Below the pieces are notes generated by a model. It had not been told where the DNA came from and ran no database searches. It saw nothing but the letters and a program-made list of their open reading frames with translations. Positions 1 to 6,530 of a DNA stretch of 11,674 bases are shown one piece after another. Origin of the DNA: Deltaproteobacteria bacterium (GTDB taxonomy: Bacteria > Desulfobacterota > DSM-4660 > Desulfatiglandales > Desulfatiglandaceae); the NCBI GenBank assembly GCA_013349725.1, contig DUZB01000081.1, positions 1-11,674 on the forward strand. Reading direction: 5' to 3'. The translations under genes and the position numbers were made by a program. The first letter of the stretch is position 1, and each line of letters begins with the position of its first letter.

Positions 1-1418
1 CCTACCCCGCAATCGGCGGCCGCACAGAGTCCGGCCACTTGCCCGGAAGCCTCGATGGACAAACTGTCGCTCAAGCCAAGCAACCGTCCTGCAGTATGGA
101 CCTTGGGCGGCAGTTGTTCAGGAAGGAAAAAACCAGTAAAAAAATCATAGGCCATTTTTGCCCGTGCCAGAAAAAGCGGTCCTGCGGCCGGGGTCAATCC
201 ACCCGAAGCAACCAGCAGATCGCATTGAAAATCCTTGCCGATCATCCCGTCGACAGTACTGACCGTGACTTTTTTCAAAGTCCTGCTTCCATGGGCCTTG
301 GATGCGATCCACCCTCGTAGTAATGGGATGTCCCTTTTTTCAAGCCCTTCCAGCAAATAAGGGTCCTGTCCGTCAAACCGGACATCCGCCACACACAGTA
401 TCTGAAGACCCAGATCATAAAGATCGATGGCCGATTCCAGCCCCAGATTATCTCCAATGCTGAAAACAGCGCGTTTGCCAGGCAGCAGACCGTATGTCCT
501 GGCCAGCCTGTGGGCGCAGCTTACCTGCATGATGCCGGGTCGTTCATTGTGGTCAAATACGAGCGGACGCTCAATGCAGCCGGTAGCCACCACAACGCTT
601 TCCGCCCTGATCTCGACGTAGCGCTCATTAAAATAATCCTGTTCCCTGCCCACTTGAAAGGCCGTGATGAGATTATGACTGTAAAACCCGACCATAAATG
701 TGTGGGGGAAAAAACGAATATTCTCATTTTCTTCCAGTTTTTCGGCCTCGGTCCTTGCCCGTTGGTGAAGGGGAAGGCCGGGTGAATAGTCCGAGGAACG
801 GTAATCAAAAAACCCGCCCGCCCACGGGCGTGCCTCCAGGACGATCACACGTAGGCCCTGCTCCGCCGCTGCCAGGGCGGCCTGAATGCCGGCCGGCCCT
901 GCGCCGATAACGCATACGTCCGTATTGGGGTATATTTCGTCAAAGACGCCTTTGATCCGGAACGACGGCTTTATCCGGCCCAGCCCGGCGGCTTTTCTGA
1001 GCCGGTTCTGAAAGAAAGGCCAGAGTCTGTATGGCCGGTGGAAATAGTGATAATAAAACCCAGCAGGCATGAGGCGGTCAAACTTGTCAATAAATGACAT
1101 CAGGTCCCTCTCCGGGGTTCCGATCACATTTTGCGGCCTGACAGACAGGTCGGTTTTTAAGGGTGTTGTCTCCGCCCGTATGTTTGGAATGCCGTCGACC
1201 TGCATCAGGCAGTTGCTGCATTCACCATTAAGGCTATAGAGACCTCTGGGACGGTGATACTTGAGGCTTCTTGAAAAGATACGTATACCGTTGGCGTAAA
1301 GGGCGGTGGCTACGCTGTCGCCGGCCATTCCATGGTATCGTTTCCCCCTGTATTTAAATGGTATTTTTATGCCAGGGTCAACTCGCAAGGTCGGCAGGTT
1401 TTTAAGCCGCTCTTTCAT
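1..1418 (-). CDS. soxA: Sarcosine oxidase alpha subunit-like flavoprotein (SoxA family), C-terminal part beyond window
   Basis: This frame is open from the ATG at 1418 to the window edge and gives 472 residues; the rest lies outside. By family, the alpha subunit of heterotetrameric sarcosine oxidase binds dinucleotide cofactors and works with the beta subunit in oxidative demethylation of an N-methyl amino acid; related subunits serve opine oxidases and HcnA-type cyanide synthases. Visible landmarks are a ferredoxin-like N-terminal domain with the family signature YHRPRG at residues 54-59, two cysteines (C67, C70), a Rossmann GAGPAG at 172-177, an ATGCIERPLVF segment typical of the family, and a second nucleotide-binding stretch (SIGDNLGLESA). 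Two of the four ligands expected for a 2Fe-2S cluster are missing. Full SoxA proteins of about 950-1000 residues carry a C-terminal GcvT-like domain; whether it is present cannot be seen here. The start overlaps the soxD stop as ATGA, which implies translational coupling, and an AGGA lies 6 bases upstream of it. The family is secure; the substrate is not. Confidence 0.9.
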   Translation of the reverse strand, partial: MKERLKNLPTLRVDPGIKIPFKYRGKRYHGMAGDSVATALYANGIRIFSRSLKYHRPRGLYSLNGECSNCLMQVDGIPNIRAETTPLKTDLSVRPQNVIGTPERDLMSFIDKFDRLMPAGFYYHYFHRPYRLWPFFQNRLRKAAGLGRIKPSFRIKGVFDEIYPNTDVCVIGAGPAGIQAALAAAEQGLRVIVLEARPWAGGFFDYRSSDYSPGLPLHQRARTEAEKLEENENIRFFPHTFMVGFYSHNLITAFQVGREQDYFNERYVEIRAESVVVATGCIERPLVFDHNERPGIMQVSCAHRLARTYGLLPGKRAVFSIGDNLGLESAIDLYDLGLQILCVADVRFDGQDPYLLEGLEKRDIPLLRGWIASKAHGSRTLKKVTVSTVDGMIGKDFQCDLLVASGGLTPAAGPLFLARAKMAYDFFTGFFLPEQLPPKVHTAGRLLGLSDSLSIEASGQVAGLCAAADCGV

Positions 1419-1672
1419 ATTTTTTCCTGCACCTCGACCTCAAGATTGGTCAGGGTGTTGCGGAGGATCTTGAACCAGGACCCGCATCCGTCACGGTGAA
1501 ACCACCACTCTTCCTGAACACCCCCGATATTGGTTCTCATGTGGACATAATCGCACCACTTCTCGTGAGTAAGCTCCTCTTCTTCCGGTCGAGGCCCCCG
1601 TTCTTCTCCGCCGAAGCGGAATTCATAACCGTTTCTTTTACCGCATATGGGACACGTAATCATGAGAGACAT
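1415..1672 (-). CDS. soxD: Sarcosine oxidase delta subunit-like zinc protein (SoxD)
   Basis: An 85-residue protein of normal length for the delta subunit of heterotetrameric sarcosine oxidase, a small zinc-binding structural subunit of the complex. The expected zinc ligand pattern is intact: C7 and C10 in CPICG, then H59 and C63 in FHRDGCGSWF. The core segment FRFGGEERGPRP and the WFHRDGCGSWF block are family hallmarks. The start at 1672 has GAGG 7 bases upstream; a second ATG three codons in is less well placed. It sits 22 bases after soxB and overlaps the alpha-subunit start by four bases, so the three genes are very probably cotranscribed in the usual B-D-A order. A gamma subunit gene (soxG) would be expected after soxA, outside the window. 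Confidence 0.9.
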   Translation of the reverse strand: MSLMITCPICGKRNGYEFRFGGEERGPRPEEEELTHEKWCDYVHMRTNIGGVQEEWWFHRDGCGSWFKILRNTLTNLEVEVQEKI

Positions 1673-1694
1673 GTCAGTACCTCATTTTTCTTTT

Positions 1695-2915
1695 CTAGTT
1701 CCAGGGTCCGTAGTTTATGGGGTTGGCGATCTCCCCCATAAGGCGATGATCTTCATAGCGCCTGAGCGTAAAGGGTTTGAGAATATCCGGGCATTGTCCC
1801 GAGGACATGAACTCAGCCATATACCGGCCGGTAACAACACCTGATTTAAAGCCGAAATACCCCCAGCCGCAATCCATGTAATAGCCTTTGATGTGATCGT
1901 TCCCGTCGATCAGGGGGGCCATGTCCGGCGTCATATCCGCCAGGCCCGCCCAGGCCCGCATGAACTTAACCCCATTTAAAACAGGCATGAGTTCCGTTAG
2001 GGCCTCAGCCTGATGCTTTATATATTGTGCCGAAACCTCTGTCGTGTAATTGGGCCACGGATCCATATGAGCGCCGGTGGCGATTTCGCCTTTCAGTGTC
2101 TGATTGGCGTAAACATGGTAGGCGCCGGATGAGACCACGTGATGCAGGATCGGTTTGAGGGGCTGGGTGACCATAGCCTGGATGGTCAGCACATGGATGG
2201 GCAGCCGAATTCCCACCATTGCCGAAATGAGGGTGGAGTAGCCGCCTGCAGCATTTAGAACCATCGCCGTTCGGATAGTGCCTTTGTCGGTTTCCACTTC
2301 CACCACTTTTTTCTTTTCAACCTTGATTCCCGTGACCTCTGTTCCCTGATGGATCTCTACCCCCAAACCGGACGCCCCTTTGGCTAGACCCCAGACCACT
2401 GCATCGTGACGCACGGTTCCGCCGGGCGAGTGATACATGCCGCCCAGAATGGGGTAAGTGAGACGGTCGGATATATCCAATATGGGGACTATCTCTTTGC
2501 ATTGCTTTGCATCCACAAGCTCGCTTTGAATGCCTTGAAACTGGGCCGAGGCAACAAGCAGCCGCATGGAGCCAAGGGCGCTTTCACTGTGGGCCAGATT
2601 AAGGTTTCCACAGTTGAAGAACATCAGGTTGAAATCAAGCTCGTCAGTAAGCTTTGGCCACAATTTGAGTCCTTCGGCATACAGGGGAAGGTTTTCTTTG
2701 GTCCGCTGGTTTGCACGGACGATGGCGGTATTTCTCCCGGAACCACCAAATCCGATATACCGCCTTTCGATGACGGCGATATTGCTCATCCCATGATCCC
2801 GGGCCAGATAATAGGCCGTTGCAAGACCATGCAGGCCGCCGCCGACAATGACAGCGTCATAGCTTGACTTAAGGCGTGTCTTTTCCCAGAGCCGTTTCCG
2901 TTTTTTGAAAAACAT
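1695..2915 (-). CDS. soxB: Sarcosine oxidase beta subunit-like FAD-dependent oxidoreductase (SoxB, DAO family)
   Basis: A 406-residue flavoprotein, the usual length of SoxB, belonging to the D-amino-acid-oxidase (DAO) fold. In the known enzyme this subunit carries the amine-oxidising FAD and a covalently bound FMN at the interface with alpha. Visible features are the dinucleotide-binding GGGLHG at residues 25-30 followed by an acidic strand end (VIERR), the GSGRNTAIVR segment typical of SoxB, and GGTVRHD with H170, which sits where the covalent-FMN histidine of characterised SoxB is expected (about residue 173). The C-terminal GWGYFGFKSG block matches the FAD/substrate-loop region. The N-terminus carries an extra basic stretch (FKKRKR) before the flavin fold. 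The ATG at 2915 has AAGGA 6 bases upstream. It is the first gene of the operon. HcnC-like or opine-oxidase subunits are alternatives, but the adjacent soxD favours a sarcosine-oxidase-type complex. Confidence 0.9.
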   Translation of the reverse strand: MFFKKRKRLWEKTRLKSSYDAVIVGGGLHGLATAYYLARDHGMSNIAVIERRYIGFGGSGRNTAIVRANQRTKENLPLYAEGLKLWPKLTDELDFNLMFFNCGNLNLAHSESALGSMRLLVASAQFQGIQSELVDAKQCKEIVPILDISDRLTYPILGGMYHSPGGTVRHDAVVWGLAKGASGLGVEIHQGTEVTGIKVEKKKVVEVETDKGTIRTAMVLNAAGGYSTLISAMVGIRLPIHVLTIQAMVTQPLKPILHHVVSSGAYHVYANQTLKGEIATGAHMDPWPNYTTEVSAQYIKHQAEALTELMPVLNGVKFMRAWAGLADMTPDMAPLIDGNDHIKGYYMDCGWGYFGFKSGVVTGRYMAEFMSSGQCPDILKPFTLRRYEDHRLMGEIANPINYGPWN

Positions 2916-2937
2916 GAAGCGTCCTTTTTTAAATACT

Positions 2938-2958
2938 CTTCGATCAAAGGAATCGAAG
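2938..2958. promoter_or_regulatory. 7-bp inverted repeat in the presumed soxB leader
   Basis: CTTCGAT and its exact reverse complement ATCGAAG flank a 7-base spacer. The repeat lies 23 bases upstream of the soxB start and downstream of the predicted promoter, so it would be in the transcript leader. It could be an operator or a small hairpin. The symmetry is seen directly; any function is inference. Confidence 0.4.
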
Positions 2959-2993
2959 TGAAATCATTCTATTCATGAACTCTGATCCCATAT

Positions 2994-3022
2994 ATTATAC
3001 GCATAAACGAGTGATGATTCAA
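2994..3022 (-). promoter_or_regulatory. Sigma70-like promoter for the soxBDA operon
   Basis: Read on the minus strand, TTGAAT (3022-3017) and a perfect TATAAT (2999-2994) are separated by 17 bases. Transcription would start near 2987 and leave a leader of about 70 bases before soxB. The match and position are good, but the surrounding DNA is AT-rich, where chance matches occur. Confidence 0.5.
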
Positions 3023-3515
3023 TGGTTAATGGATAGGAACTACAAAGAAATTTCAAAATGAGCGATAAGAAGATGTTTTGCCCCTGGTAAAATTTCTTTA
3101 AAATGATCTATCTGCCGCCTCGCGCCTGCTTGAAAACATGAAGGAGGAAAAGGCTGAGGGTGTCTAATATCGAATTCTTTGCACGTTGCCGTTCAAGGAT
3201 TATCCTATTCGCGAATTGCTATCTCGGCCAATGACTTTCGTATAAACTATCTAAGTATGAGTGATAATTCTTCTCTTATCTTTGTTCCGGCAGATACTGA
3301 TTTATGAGCTCAAAAGCCCATCTGGGAATGATTGAATTTGCCGATCCAACGCCCCAACATCTTGCGGTCACCCGGCCCCTGACCAATTATCAATCAATTC
3401 CAGGTTTCCTATATAAAACATCCGTTTGATTTCATGGGGGAATAGTGTAAGATTGATCTGAAACAAGAGGTGGATGTGAGCTGATTCACGAAAAAAAGCA
3501 CTTTTTTGAAAATAT

Positions 3516-3527
3516 CTTGATATCAAG
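3516..3527. repeat. Perfect 12-bp palindrome CTTGATATCAAG
   Basis: The twelve bases equal their own reverse complement. They lie about 180 bases upstream of the DUF2293 gene, in an AT-rich stretch beside weak promoter-like hexamers, so an operator for that gene is possible. Nothing else supports a function. Confidence 0.4.
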
Positions 3528-3549
3528 TAATATGGAATACGCTATAACT

Positions 3550-3572
3550 GCTAATTGCTAAAAGCTAATTGC
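3550..3572 (+). repeat. Two direct copies of GCTAATTGC
   Basis: Copies at 3550-3558 and 3564-3572 are separated by TAAAA. The outer bases also form CTGC/GCAG, so the segment is partly self-complementary. It could be a slippage product or a small repeat element typical of intergenic DNA. Confidence 0.4.
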
Positions 3573-3699
3573 AGTTTTTAGGACTACCCCGGAGAAGGCA
3601 GTGGAGGCTGTGAAGGAGGGGGACCTGTTGATCTACGGTGTTGCACCCATCCCGCTTGACACACGAAGTATCCTCGGTCTGGATGTTTTGTCGCCCTGA
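3562..3699 (+). pseudogene. Possible remnant of a lost protein-coding gene
   Basis: Forty-five codons are open between a TAA at 3559 and a TGA at 3697. The middle reads TTPEKAVEAVKEGDLLIYG, which has the helix-then-strand look and composition of real protein rather than random translation. It loosely recalls the start of family I CoA-transferases (EEAV..IKxGD..), but that is a resemblance from memory, not an identification. No good start codon is present and the frame ends after about 37 codons of plausible sequence. It overlaps an alternative upstream GTG start (3638) for the DUF2293 gene in another frame. Treat as a guess. Confidence 0.25.
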
Positions 3700-3709
3700 C
3701 CACTTTGCC

Positions 3710-4399
3710 ATGATGAAGAAAAAACCGGATAATAATCAGCTAAAGGTGTTCATTTCGAATCGCGATTCGAAATGTGATGAGTGCCAAGAAGAGCTCGGAC
3801 GTCACGCCTGGGTCGTTTTGAGGGAAGGCAAGGGTGCTGCGTGTCTCACATGCGCGGACCTCGATCATCTCGTATTTCTGCCCTCGGGCGACGCGGCGCT
3901 CACTCGTCGTTCTCGTAAACATTCACGGCTTTCCGCCGTGGTTTTGAAATGGAGTCGTGCCCGCAAGCGTTACGAACGGCAGGGGCTTCTTGTGGAGAAC
4001 GAGGCGCTTGAACGGGCAGAACGAGAATGTGAGGCCGATGCGGAACAGCGGGAGATAAGACGCAGAGAGTCTGCTCTTCGCCGCACTGAACTCGACGAGG
4101 TGTACATCAGAAGTTTTGCCGATCGTGTTCGCGAGGTTTATCCCTGCTGCCCACCAGGGCGAGAATCTCTCATTGCAGAACATGCCTGCAGGAAGTACAG
4201 TGGCCGAGTTGGTCGCACTGCTGCAGCAAAAGAGTTGGACGAGAAAGCTGTCCGGCTCGCCGTGACTGCTCATGTGAGGCATACGGAAACAAATTATGAT
4301 GAACTTCTCTCTCATATGTTCGAGAGAAACGACGCTCGTATAACGGTCCGTGATGCGGTTGCGGAAATATTGGAGCTGTGGGAATCAGGGCGTTCCTGA
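3710..4399 (+). CDS. DUF2293 domain protein with N-terminal CxxC/CxxC zinc-ribbon-like module
   Basis: A 229-residue soluble protein with no membrane segments. Residues 12-60 hold two CxxC pairs (C22/C25 and C45/C48) in the pattern of a zinc ribbon, with FISNRDSKCDEC and LDHLVFLPSGDAALTRR around them. Residues 65-130 are very rich in Arg, Lys and Glu and probably form long helices. Residues 130-205 contain the DUF2293 core, recognisable by IAEHACRKYSGRVGR and TAHVRHTETNYDELL. The function of DUF2293 is unknown to me; the basic helices and zinc module would suit nucleic-acid binding, but that is inference. The start is uncertain: adjacent ATGs at 3710 and 3713 give the length that fits the family, while an ATG at 3683 and a GTG at 3638 in the same frame are also open; none has a strong ribosome binding site. 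The gene stands alone between AT-rich debris and the oxidoreductase gene, which would suit acquisition by transfer. A 24-bp palindrome lies in its 5' coding part. Confidence 0.8.
   Translation: MMKKKPDNNQLKVFISNRDSKCDECQEELGRHAWVVLREGKGAACLTCADLDHLVFLPSGDAALTRRSRKHSRLSAVVLKWSRARKRYERQGLLVENEALERAERECEADAEQREIRRRESALRRTELDEVYIRSFADRVREVYPCCPPGRESLIAEHACRKYSGRVGRTAAAKELDEKAVRLAVTAHVRHTETNYDELLSHMFERNDARITVRDAVAEILELWESGRS
3751..3774. repeat. Perfect 24-bp palindrome inside the DUF2293 coding sequence
   Basis: The first half is CATTTCGAATCG and the second half is its exact reverse complement, with no spacer. It begins 41 bases after the chosen start codon and encodes the conserved stretch FISNRDSK, so codon choice rather than amino-acid sequence creates much of the symmetry. 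It might be an operator for self-regulation or a site of DNA cruciform or mRNA hairpin formation; chance is possible. Confidence 0.6.
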
Positions 4400-4480
4400 T
4401 CACGGCTTCCAGAGGCTGGTAAAGGTTTCATTGATAAATATGGGGTAAACGCGGATCCGAGACTGGATTTGCCGGTATGA
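4400..4480 (+). pseudogene. Possible C-terminal coding remnant after the DUF2293 stop
   Basis: Directly after the DUF2293 TGA and in the same frame are 26 codons ending in TGA at 4478-4480. They read EAGKGFIDKYGVNADPRLDLPV, which looks like a real protein C-terminus. It may be the tail of an older gene interrupted or replaced by the DUF2293 gene, or an extension lost by a stop mutation. No family could be assigned. Confidence 0.2.
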
Positions 4481-4495
4481 CGAGAGGAGTGGAAG

Positions 4496-5614
4496 ATGAG
4501 TATTCTGTTCGAACCGATGGTCATAAAGGGGATGGAACTGAAGAATCGTTTTGTCAGGTCAGCAACCTATGACGGTTACGCAGATCAAACGGGCCGGGTG
4601 ACGGACGAGCAGATCCGATTTTTTGAAGACCTTGCAAGGGGTGGGGCGGGGCTCATCGTTACGGGTATCTGCCATGTTCACGATTCCGGCCAAACTTCTC
4701 CGATCCAGAATTCAGTGGCCGGCGACCACTGTATCCCAGGTCTCAAAAAGCTCTCCACGGCCGTACATAATCTGGGGGCTAAAATCGCAATCCAGCTCTT
4801 CCATGCGGGCAGGGAAGGCGCAAGATTTTTAAAGACCAGAAACATGGCGGCCATAGGCCCTTCGTTTGTGCCTGATGATCCGTATTTTGATAAACCTTAT
4901 CGGTCCATGACCGGGGAGGAAATTTCTGAAGTGGTCAGCGCATTCGGAGATGCTGCAAGAAGGGTGAGAGAGGCCGGTTTTGATGCCGTCCAGGTGCACG
5001 GGGCACACGCTTACCTGCTGAGTCAGTTTCTTTCTCCGTACCTGAACCGTCGAAACGATCAGTGGGGGGGAGATCTGGAAAACCGTTTACGCCTGCACCG
5101 CGAAATACTCAGAGATATCCGAGCCAAGGCAGGAGAGGATTTCCCCCTGCTCATGAAGCTCGGCGTCCAGGACGGCTTTCCCGGAGGGCTTCAGTTTCAT
5201 GAGGGGGCATTGGCGGCCCGTTTCCTGGCCGAACGGGGAGTTGACGCCATCGAGATCAGCTCAGGACTGAGGGGGGACAGGTATGAGGGGACCGAGTTCA
5301 AAACCAAAATCAACCGCCCCGAGCGTGAAGCCTATTTTCGAGAATGGTGCAAGGCGATAAAAGGGGAGGTGGCTGTGCCGGTCATGATGGTAGGCGGCCT
5401 GAGGACATTTGCTCTCATGGAAGAGGTGGTTGAGAGAGGGGAGGCGGATTTTGTCTCATTGTGTCGGCCTTTCATAAGAGAACCGTTCATCGTGAACAAA
5501 TGGAGGGAAGATACCCATTTCAGGCCGGCCTGTATTTCCTGCAATCAATGCCTTGACACGATTTTTAAAGGAAATCGAGTGCAGTGCATGCAGGAGGCGA
5601 AGGGGAAAAAATGA
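4496..5614 (+). CDS. NADH:flavin oxidoreductase, Old Yellow Enzyme family, single-domain form
   Basis: A 372-residue FMN-dependent TIM-barrel enzyme that should reduce the activated C=C bond of an unsaturated carbonyl compound using NAD(P)H. The barrel begins at LFEPMVIKGMELKNRFVRSAT (residues 4-24). IQLFHAGREG lies at 99-108, and the active-site block VHGAHAYLLSQF at 167-178 has H168, H171 and Y173 where the substrate-binding pair and proton donor are expected, followed by LSPYLNRRNDQWGG. The phosphate-binding end is VGGLRTF and LCRPFIREP. The C-terminus keeps four cysteines (C346, C349, C352, C364), resembling the 4Fe-4S site of 2,4-dienoyl-CoA reductases, but the FAD/NADPH domains of those roughly 650-residue enzymes are absent, so a partner must supply electrons or NAD(P)H must react directly with FMN. 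The ATG has AGGAG 6 bases upstream. It is monocistronic and convergent with the cupin gene. The substrate is unknown. Confidence 0.9.
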   Translation: MSILFEPMVIKGMELKNRFVRSATYDGYADQTGRVTDEQIRFFEDLARGGAGLIVTGICHVHDSGQTSPIQNSVAGDHCIPGLKKLSTAVHNLGAKIAIQLFHAGREGARFLKTRNMAAIGPSFVPDDPYFDKPYRSMTGEEISEVVSAFGDAARRVREAGFDAVQVHGAHAYLLSQFLSPYLNRRNDQWGGDLENRLRLHREILRDIRAKAGEDFPLLMKLGVQDGFPGGLQFHEGALAARFLAERGVDAIEISSGLRGDRYEGTEFKTKINRPEREAYFREWCKAIKGEVAVPVMMVGGLRTFALMEEVVERGEADFVSLCRPFIREPFIVNKWREDTHFRPACISCNQCLDTIFKGNRVQCMQEAKGKK

Positions 5615-5652
5615 GCCTTTAAAACGGTGTCAAATGCAGAGCTTAAATTCCC

Positions 5653-5683
5653 CGGCAACTCTTGAACGTTCAGTTTTTTGCCG
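5653..5683. terminator. Inverted-repeat structure between convergent genes, possible terminator
   Basis: CGGCAA at 5653-5658 pairs with TTGCCG at 5678-5683, and the loop contains a 10-bp palindrome TGAACGTTCA followed by six T residues. It lies between the ends of the oxidoreductase and cupin genes and includes the cupin stop codon. The stem is short for a strong terminator, so this is a weak call made mainly on location. Confidence 0.3.
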
Positions 5684-5978
5684 TAATATCCAGGATTTTT
5701 ACTGGGTCAGTAAAAGTCTTCCAACCGTGACGCACACCTGCCGGTATAAAATAGGACTCATTGGCGTTTAACGTATTTCGTTCGTTCCCTATGAACATTT
5801 CTATTTGACCCGTTAGGACTATCCCACACTGGTCAAATGGGTGTTCATGTCCGGTATCTTCTTTGCCCTGATCTATTTCCATGCACACCATAATCAGGTT
5901 CTCTCCTATTTCTGCCTTGCTCATGATCCCAGGTCTGAACATCTCCAATTTTACTGTAGCCAAATTCCAAATACCCAT
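5670..5978 (-). CDS. Small single-domain cupin protein
   Basis: A 102-residue beta-barrel protein of the RmlC-like cupin type. The first cupin motif is GHEHPFDQCGIVLTG at residues 43-57, giving metal ligands H44 and H46, with D49 where a glutamate is usual. The second motif is FIPAGVRHGW at 77-86, giving the third histidine H84. The fold and probable metal site are therefore clear, but such proteins serve as dioxygenases, isomerases, sugar-binding or regulatory proteins, and no substrate can be named. It starts 12 bases after the oligoribonuclease stop, with GGA 7 bases before the ATG partly inside the end of that gene, so it is the last gene of the minus-strand operon. No signal peptide is present. 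Confidence 0.8.
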   Translation of the reverse strand: MGIWNLATVKLEMFRPGIMSKAEIGENLIMVCMEIDQGKEDTGHEHPFDQCGIVLTGQIEMFIGNERNTLNANESYFIPAGVRHGWKTFTDPVKILDITAKN

Positions 5979-5990
5979 GCTTCTATCCTT

Positions 5991-6530
5991 TCATGGCAAA
6001 GTTCTGAACACATTCGCGCGGTAATATTCCAGTTCATTGATCGATTCCAAGATGTCGCTCAGGGCCAGGTGTGCTTTCTTTTTTTTGAATGGGGGAAGGG
6101 TAGGGTACCATCTTTTGGCCAGCTCCTTGATGGAGCTGACATCGATATTTCGATAATGAAAAAATTTCTCCAGGGTTGGCATGTGCTTTACCAGAAAACG
6201 GCGATCCTGCCCGATGGTATTCCCGCACATGGGGGAAGCGCCTTCTTTACAATATCGGGAAATGAAGCGTAGGGTTTCTTCTTCGGCGCTTTCACATGTG
6301 TAAGGGGATGCCTTGATCCGTTCCATCAGTCCTGATGCCGTGTGATGTTCGAGGCTCCAGGGTTCCATTTGCGAGAGGGTCGAGGAAGGATGGTGGATGG
6401 CCATATCGGGTCCTTCTCCAATCACGTTCAACTGATCATCGGTTACCACGGACGCGATTTCCACAATGACATTACGTTCAGGATCCAGGCCGGTCATTTC
6501 CAGATCGATCCAGATGAGGTTAGATGTCAA
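5991..6530 (-). CDS. orn: Oligoribonuclease (DEDDh 3'-5' exoribonuclease), TTG start
   Basis: A 179-residue enzyme of normal length that degrades RNA fragments of 2-5 nucleotides to mononucleotides in the cytoplasm; in bacteria using c-di-GMP it also removes pGpG. All DEDDh catalytic residues are visible: D9 and E11 in WIDLEMTGL, D109 in NTIGQDRRFL, H154 and D159 in AHLALSDI. The C-terminal half (FHYRNIDVSSIKELAKRW, NELEYYR) matches typical Orn closely. The start is a TTG: it lies 5 bases after GGAGG, the frame has a TGA shortly upstream without any ATG between, and the first internal ATG (M12) would cut away the first catalytic residues. It is 30 bases after the GAF gene and 12 bases before the cupin gene, on the same strand. 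Confidence 0.95.
   Translation of the reverse strand: MTSNLIWIDLEMTGLDPERNVIVEIASVVTDDQLNVIGEGPDMAIHHPSSTLSQMEPWSLEHHTASGLMERIKASPYTCESAEEETLRFISRYCKEGASPMCGNTIGQDRRFLVKHMPTLEKFFHYRNIDVSSIKELAKRWYPTLPPFKKKKAHLALSDILESINELEYYRANVFRTLP

Larger units (their letters stand above)
2916..3709. other. Long AT-rich intergenic region with short palindromes, no convincing gene
   Basis: Nearly 800 bases without a credible complete gene on either strand. It holds the soxB promoter at its left end. Further in are a 5-bp inverted repeat (GGTCA at 3366-3370, TGACC at 3380-3384), a perfect 12-bp palindrome CTTGATATCAAG at 3516-3527, two 9-base direct repeats at 3550-3572, and possible weak promoters reading right (TTGATA at 3518 with TATAAC at 3543, spacing 19). 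A 42-codon open frame starts at the ATG at 3304, but it has no ribosome binding site and no recognisable content. The last part, 3562-3699, reads like a fragment of a protein and is listed separately. The whole looks like decayed sequence plus the control region of the DUF2293 gene. Confidence 0.6.

Noticed and set aside
1..1418. Possible frameshift in the SoxA-like gene, suggested by several short overlapping open frames
   Set aside because: Direct translation from 1418 to the left edge is uninterrupted with all family motifs in one frame; the others are shadows.
3304..3429. Open frame of about 42 codons in the long intergenic region (MSSKAHLG...)
   Set aside because: No ribosome binding site, no recognisable motif, and surrounded by AT-rich non-coding sequence; too short to support.
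3638..3709. Upstream GTG (3638) and ATG (3683) starts for the DUF2293 protein
   Set aside because: The extra residues are not like the family, GGAGG is too far from the GTG, and the same DNA reads as protein-like in another frame; not fully excluded.
4397..4425. TGA after DUF2293 as a selenocysteine codon, with the small CCAG-AGG-CTGG hairpin behind it and an open extension
   Set aside because: The stem is only four base pairs, the protein is not a known redox enzyme, and the DUF2293 core is complete before the TGA. A stop codon followed by debris is simpler.
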